From NCBI GenBank assembly GCA_032718475.1, contig JAUCBJ010007630.1:1-43133 (forward strand): a stretch of 43,133 nt of DNA. The letters are read 5' to 3'. This DNA comes from Nemertoderma westbladi (Eukaryota; Xenacoelomorpha; Nemertodermatida; Nemertodermatidae). The notes under the pieces are model-generated. The model worked only from the letters and a program-made list of their open reading frames with translations. It did not search any database and was not told the origin of the DNA. Both the position numbers and the translations under genes were made by a program. Below, piece after piece: positions 39,373-43,133 of this stretch (positions are counted from its first letter, which is position 1; every line of letters begins with the position of its first letter).

Positions 39373-40175
39373 TGGTGACAAAGTGGCTACAATGCTACCA
39401 TAATCTGACAACCAAGTTGAGAAGCCCATTTAGCGTGATACAATAACGCAAAACAATTAAAATTTGATACGGTTATACAAGCTGGATTATAAAGCTAATT
39501 AGTAATCATATAATCGAGTAATTAAGTAACTAACTAACAGGTATACAAGCCCAAATGTTGCGTAGCTTTTTTTGACGGTTTGTATTCTGGCAATTTGAAT
39601 TATTACATGAAAACAACTAAAACAAGCCAGGGAATTTTGTGCAAAATTTTCCAAAAATATTGTTTCTGATTAATTTAAAACAAGCTTGTCCCTTAAATTA
39701 CTAGGAAAATTACAAATAGCTGCAAAGTATTTATTCCGAATCTATGAGCTGTTTTGTAAGAAGTAGTGCTTGAAGAAACTGACCTTTTAATTATTATTTT
39801 TATTTCATGGAGAATAATCTAGAAATAAATTCAAGTGGAAGTTGTTTTAAAATCCAAGTGAAACGAGGATTTCAGAGTGAAGAGTGCAATAATTTCGTCG
39901 GTGCTGTGATATTGAAAATCAACTAAGGTGCAAAAATATAAATTCTAGATAATCACATTTTTGTGTTTAATTTTTGCAAAAATTGCAGCATGAAGAATAT
40001 ATTTCAGGAAATAATTATTTTTTCATACCAAAAATGGAGGGAAGGCAATCAAATTTAAAGTTTAATTGGTTGAAGTTTAATTTTTATTAAGCATGGGTTT
40101 AATGCATATTGGCCTTTTGGCGCAATACTTTCTTTGTAAGATTGGAATGGCAAATAGAACAAAGTGAACGAAGCA
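39373..40175. other. Non-coding sequence with a diverged copy of the 41.5-kb repeat
   Basis: From about 39560, GTAGCTTTTTTTGACGGTTT then GTATT, and later AATTTAAAACAAGC, echo the repeat at 41501. The resemblance is partial and judged by eye. No gene recognised. Confidence 0.35.
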
Positions 40176-40800
40176 ATAGTTGCACTAGTTACACCATTTT
40201 ACACTAGTTTCACCATGATACACCATGTTATACTAGCTACACCATGTTACACTAGCTACACCATGATTCACTAGTTGCACAATGTTACACCATGATGCAA
40301 TAGTTACATCATGTTACACTAGTTAAACCATGCTAAACTAATTACACAATTTTACACTAGTTTCACCATGTTACACTATGTTACACTAGCTACACCATGT
40401 TACACTGGTTACATCATGTTACACTAGTTAAACCATGCTAAACTAATTACACCATTTTACACTAGTTTCACCATGTTACACTATCTACACCATGTTACAC
40501 TGGTTACATCATGTTACACTAGTTAAACCATGCTAAACTAATTACACCATTTTACACTAGTTTCACCATGTTACACTACCTACACTATGTTACACTAGCT
40601 ACACCATGTTACACTAGCTACACCATGTCACACTGGTTACACCATGTTACACTAGTTACACCATTGTACACTAGTTACACCATTTTACACTAGTTACACC
40701 ATTTTACACTAGTTTCACCTAGTTACACCATGTTTCTCTAGTTACACCATGTTTCTCTAGTTACACCATGTTTCCCTAGTTACACCATGTTACAAACTAG
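40176..40800. repeat. 19-bp minisatellite (TTACACTAGTTACACCATG)
   Basis: About 33 imperfect units. Variants include AGCTACACC, AGTTTCACC, AGTTAAACC and CTAAACTAATT, and towards the end a form with TTTCTCTAGTTACACCATG. A higher-order unit of about 115 bp is visible: the phrase CTAGTTAAACCATGCTAAAC recurs three times between 40319 and 40535. No coding potential. Confidence 0.9.
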
Positions 40801-41500
40801 CCACAAACCCAGGCATCCATCCACAAACAAACAAACCAATAATAGCTGCAGGAACACGAGCTAAATGCTTTAAGAAAACAATGGAATTGTAGCAGCCAGT
40901 ATGATGTTTTATAATGAATTTCAATACAAACTGAAAGTTTAGCCAACCATTTATTCTCCGGACTATAGGCCTACACTGGCAAACTATGTTAAGTCATCGC
41001 TTTGGCTTTTTTGCCATACCAAGTTTGGGCTTTCTAAGCAAAAAATACACTTGTACAGTAACATGAGAGAAGCGACAAGTGCGATTTTATCAATAACTTG
41101 CACTTTGGCGTTTTTACTACAACTCCTACTCTTAATTTTCAATTCTCACTTTGGCTAAGACACATCTCTTTTCTGAAGCAGTGGATGTGAGTATCACTTG
41201 GGCGTTTATATCACACCTCCCTAAGGTACTACTAAGTTGTAATTTCCTCCACAGCTGCACGGAAAAGCTGCAATTTAAAGAGCTTCAAGGATGCATTCAT
41301 TTTGCGGATGCGGGGGTCATCTACCGAACATCTTTCTTCATCCATGAGCACAGATAAAAGAAATAATTGCTGTAATATTGATTAGAAACATTGAATTAGA
41401 CAGATAGGCGGACATCCCACAAGGATTTTATGCTTACTAAACGTTATAGAAGAGTGACTTACGTCATAGTCCCATATGCTAAATAGAATTGGAAAATAAG
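40801..41500. other. Non-coding sequence, nothing recognised
   Basis: Only short chance frames (for example 41151-41357, 68 codons, no recognisable domain). No RNA gene or repeat identified. Confidence 0.4.
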
Positions 41501-42110
41501 GTAGCACTTTGTGACGGTTTGTATTGTAAACATATATATAAATTATACATATAGTGAGACACAAAATGTAACATAGGTGTCAGCTATTCATAGAAGCCGT
41601 ACTATTCTGACAAAAATTTACAGAAAATGGGCATCCTGAAAATTTAAAAACAAGCGCATCTCTTAGAAGACATATTAAGTTGTACGGATATTAAGTTTTG
41701 CTAATTTACTATGTATTTAAATGGTAAAATAATTAAAAATATTTAATTTCTAAAATTATCGAAAAATGACTTACACATTTATTTTAAAAGATAATTTAAG
41801 TGGATTTATATGTTTAATATATCGGAGAATCAATGCTAAAAATTACTTATCAATCCAAATAGCGGTTATTGTTATTAAATTTTGCATATGTAGATTCAAA
41901 ATACAAAGGTAGCTGTACCGTCATTATTTAACAAATATTAATTGATTTATTCGAAATCTAACAATTTATCATCACAACTTTTTTATTGAAATAGTATTAT
42001 TTTTCCCCGTGGAAACATATTAACCACAAAAATGTCACAGAAGCTATTATTCTGAAACATTAATATTTTATAATTTTTCCTGAAGTAAATTTTCAGATTA
42101 TGTATTTAAT
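41501..42110. repeat. Diverged direct repeat, copy 1
   Basis: Begins GTAGCACTTTGTGACGGTTT. It shares an ordered series of blocks with 42631-43133 at an offset of 1130 bp: AAATTATACATATA, ACACAAAATGTAACATA, TCAGCTA, GATAATTTAAG, CTAAAAATTACTTATCAA, and GTAGATTCAAAATACAAAGG. Divergence is substantial. No ORF, so it is probably a non-autonomous mobile element of unknown type or an old duplication. Confidence 0.75.
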
Positions 42111-42630
42111 AGGTATTTCTTTCAGTTTTATGATAATTTCATAAATTGTTGTTTATTAATTAAAAGCAAAAAACGTTTTACATCTCTAACTGCTATTAGA
42201 AAATCAACGCTACTTTCTGTTAAATTATTCAAATTATTTATTTACTCAAACAGCCAATCTATTATTGAAGTATGAAAATCTGAGGATATGGCAATGGTAC
42301 ATACAGTAGAAGGTAATTGCTTTTCCTTGAAATCGTAATGTATGGAACGCCAGTAGTAGCTATCCAGTTTACCCATAATAAAAAAAGGTAAGACAAACTG
42401 AAAGAGAGAAGAGCTACATCGAGGCGAATTAAATTTACTGATAGCCATACCCTGAAGGCTTACACTAACGCATGACTCGCCCCTTATGCTTCTGTGTCTG
42501 GCACAATTTACCATTGCACATTATACTGATGCCTGGCATGTATTTGATTCACCTGAATCAACAATAAAAAGGTGAAAAACCGCTTTCTCAAATAAGTATT
42601 AGTCATTATGACGCTAAATAAAACAATAAG
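42111..42630. other. Spacer between the two repeat copies
   Basis: Non-coding; a 90-codon minus-strand frame (42242-42514) has no recognisable features. Confidence 0.4.
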
Positions 42631-43133
42631 GTAGCATTTTGCGACGGTTTGTGTTTTAAACATATATACAAATTATACATATATTGAAACACAAAATGTA
42701 ACATACATGTCAGCTACTCTTACAAGCCATATTATTTTCACGAAAAATTTCACAAAAATAACATCCTGATCATTTTAAATCAAGCCCATCTATTAGAAGA
42801 GTTATTAAGGTGTATGAATATATAAGTTCCGCAGCTTTTCAATGTATTTCAGTAGCAAAATTATTCAAAAATCACAATTTAAAAAATTATCAAAAACATA
42901 ACTTCTCCTTTATTTTAAAAGATAATTTAAGAGGATTCATAAGTTGAATGCATAGGAGAATCTAAGCTAAAAATTACTTATCAACCCACTTAACGTTTAA
43001 TATTAGTATATTTTCCATATGTAGATTCAAAATACAAAGGTAGCAATACCGTCACTATTTAACAATTTATAATTGATTTATTCATAATTTAGCAATATAA
43101 AAAACATGCAGTTTTAATTAAATAGATATTAAT
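42631..43133. repeat. Diverged direct repeat, copy 2 (cut by the window end)
   Basis: Begins GTAGCATTTTGCGACGGTTT and follows copy 1 block by block to the end of the window. The copy is truncated here only because the sequence ends. Confidence 0.75.

Overview
This is a repeat-dominated, AT-rich stretch of an animal (metazoan) nuclear genome. The evidence is spliced coding exons with GT/AG boundaries, several APE-type non-LTR retrotransposons (LINEs), a 50-bp satellite, MITE-like elements and minisatellites. There are no bacterial-style operons. The LINE families and the fibrinogen-related (FReD) gene suit a marine or aquatic invertebrate, but the sequence does not allow a species call.

Layout. 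1-3820: non-coding, with one two-copy repeat and one doubtful exon. 3821-7046 and 10815-11063: a 50-bp satellite with higher-order structure, split by a full-length RTE-like LINE (copy A, 7047-10814, + strand, flanked by an 11-bp target-site duplication). 11064-12489: no gene seen. 12490-30503: a nested LINE cluster. It holds a degraded fragment of a second RTE-like family, a head-to-tail run of 5'-truncated copies of the copy-A family (F1-F4, - strand), then a full-length copy B (- strand). B is split by a complete 8.95-kb LINE of another group (17802-26754). Two more truncated copies (G on +, H on -) lie tail to tail beyond B. 31049-33353: a 5'-truncated copy of the second RTE-like family (J) with a 12-bp target-site duplication. 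33627-33940: another small 3' fragment (I) with a 12-bp duplication. 34454-38005: the one recognisable host gene, a predicted secreted FReD (ficolin/tachylectin-like) protein. It has a signal-peptide exon, a 36-nt micro-exon and one large exon with nearly the whole FReD; its introns contain a MITE and a 20-bp minisatellite. 38005-43133: non-coding, with a MITE-like inverted repeat, strong hairpins, a 19-bp minisatellite and a diverged tandem duplication.

The most notable object is the 8.95-kb LINE. Its ORF1 (1727 codons) and ORF2 (962 codons) are both uninterrupted. ORF1 combines about 50 decapeptide repeats, an Ulp1-like (C48) cysteine protease domain, a coiled coil and an RRM-like gag domain. 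ORF2 has an APE-type endonuclease and a YADD reverse transcriptase. Ulp1-like proteases are best known in LINEs of the REL-endonuclease NeSL type, so pairing one with an APE-type ORF2 deserves a check. The cluster also preserves mutational history: a quasipalindrome-templated change that destroyed the FADD catalytic box of copy A, an unequal crossover that can be placed within 78 bp, and a 20-bp perfect palindrome at the 5' junction of the large LINE.
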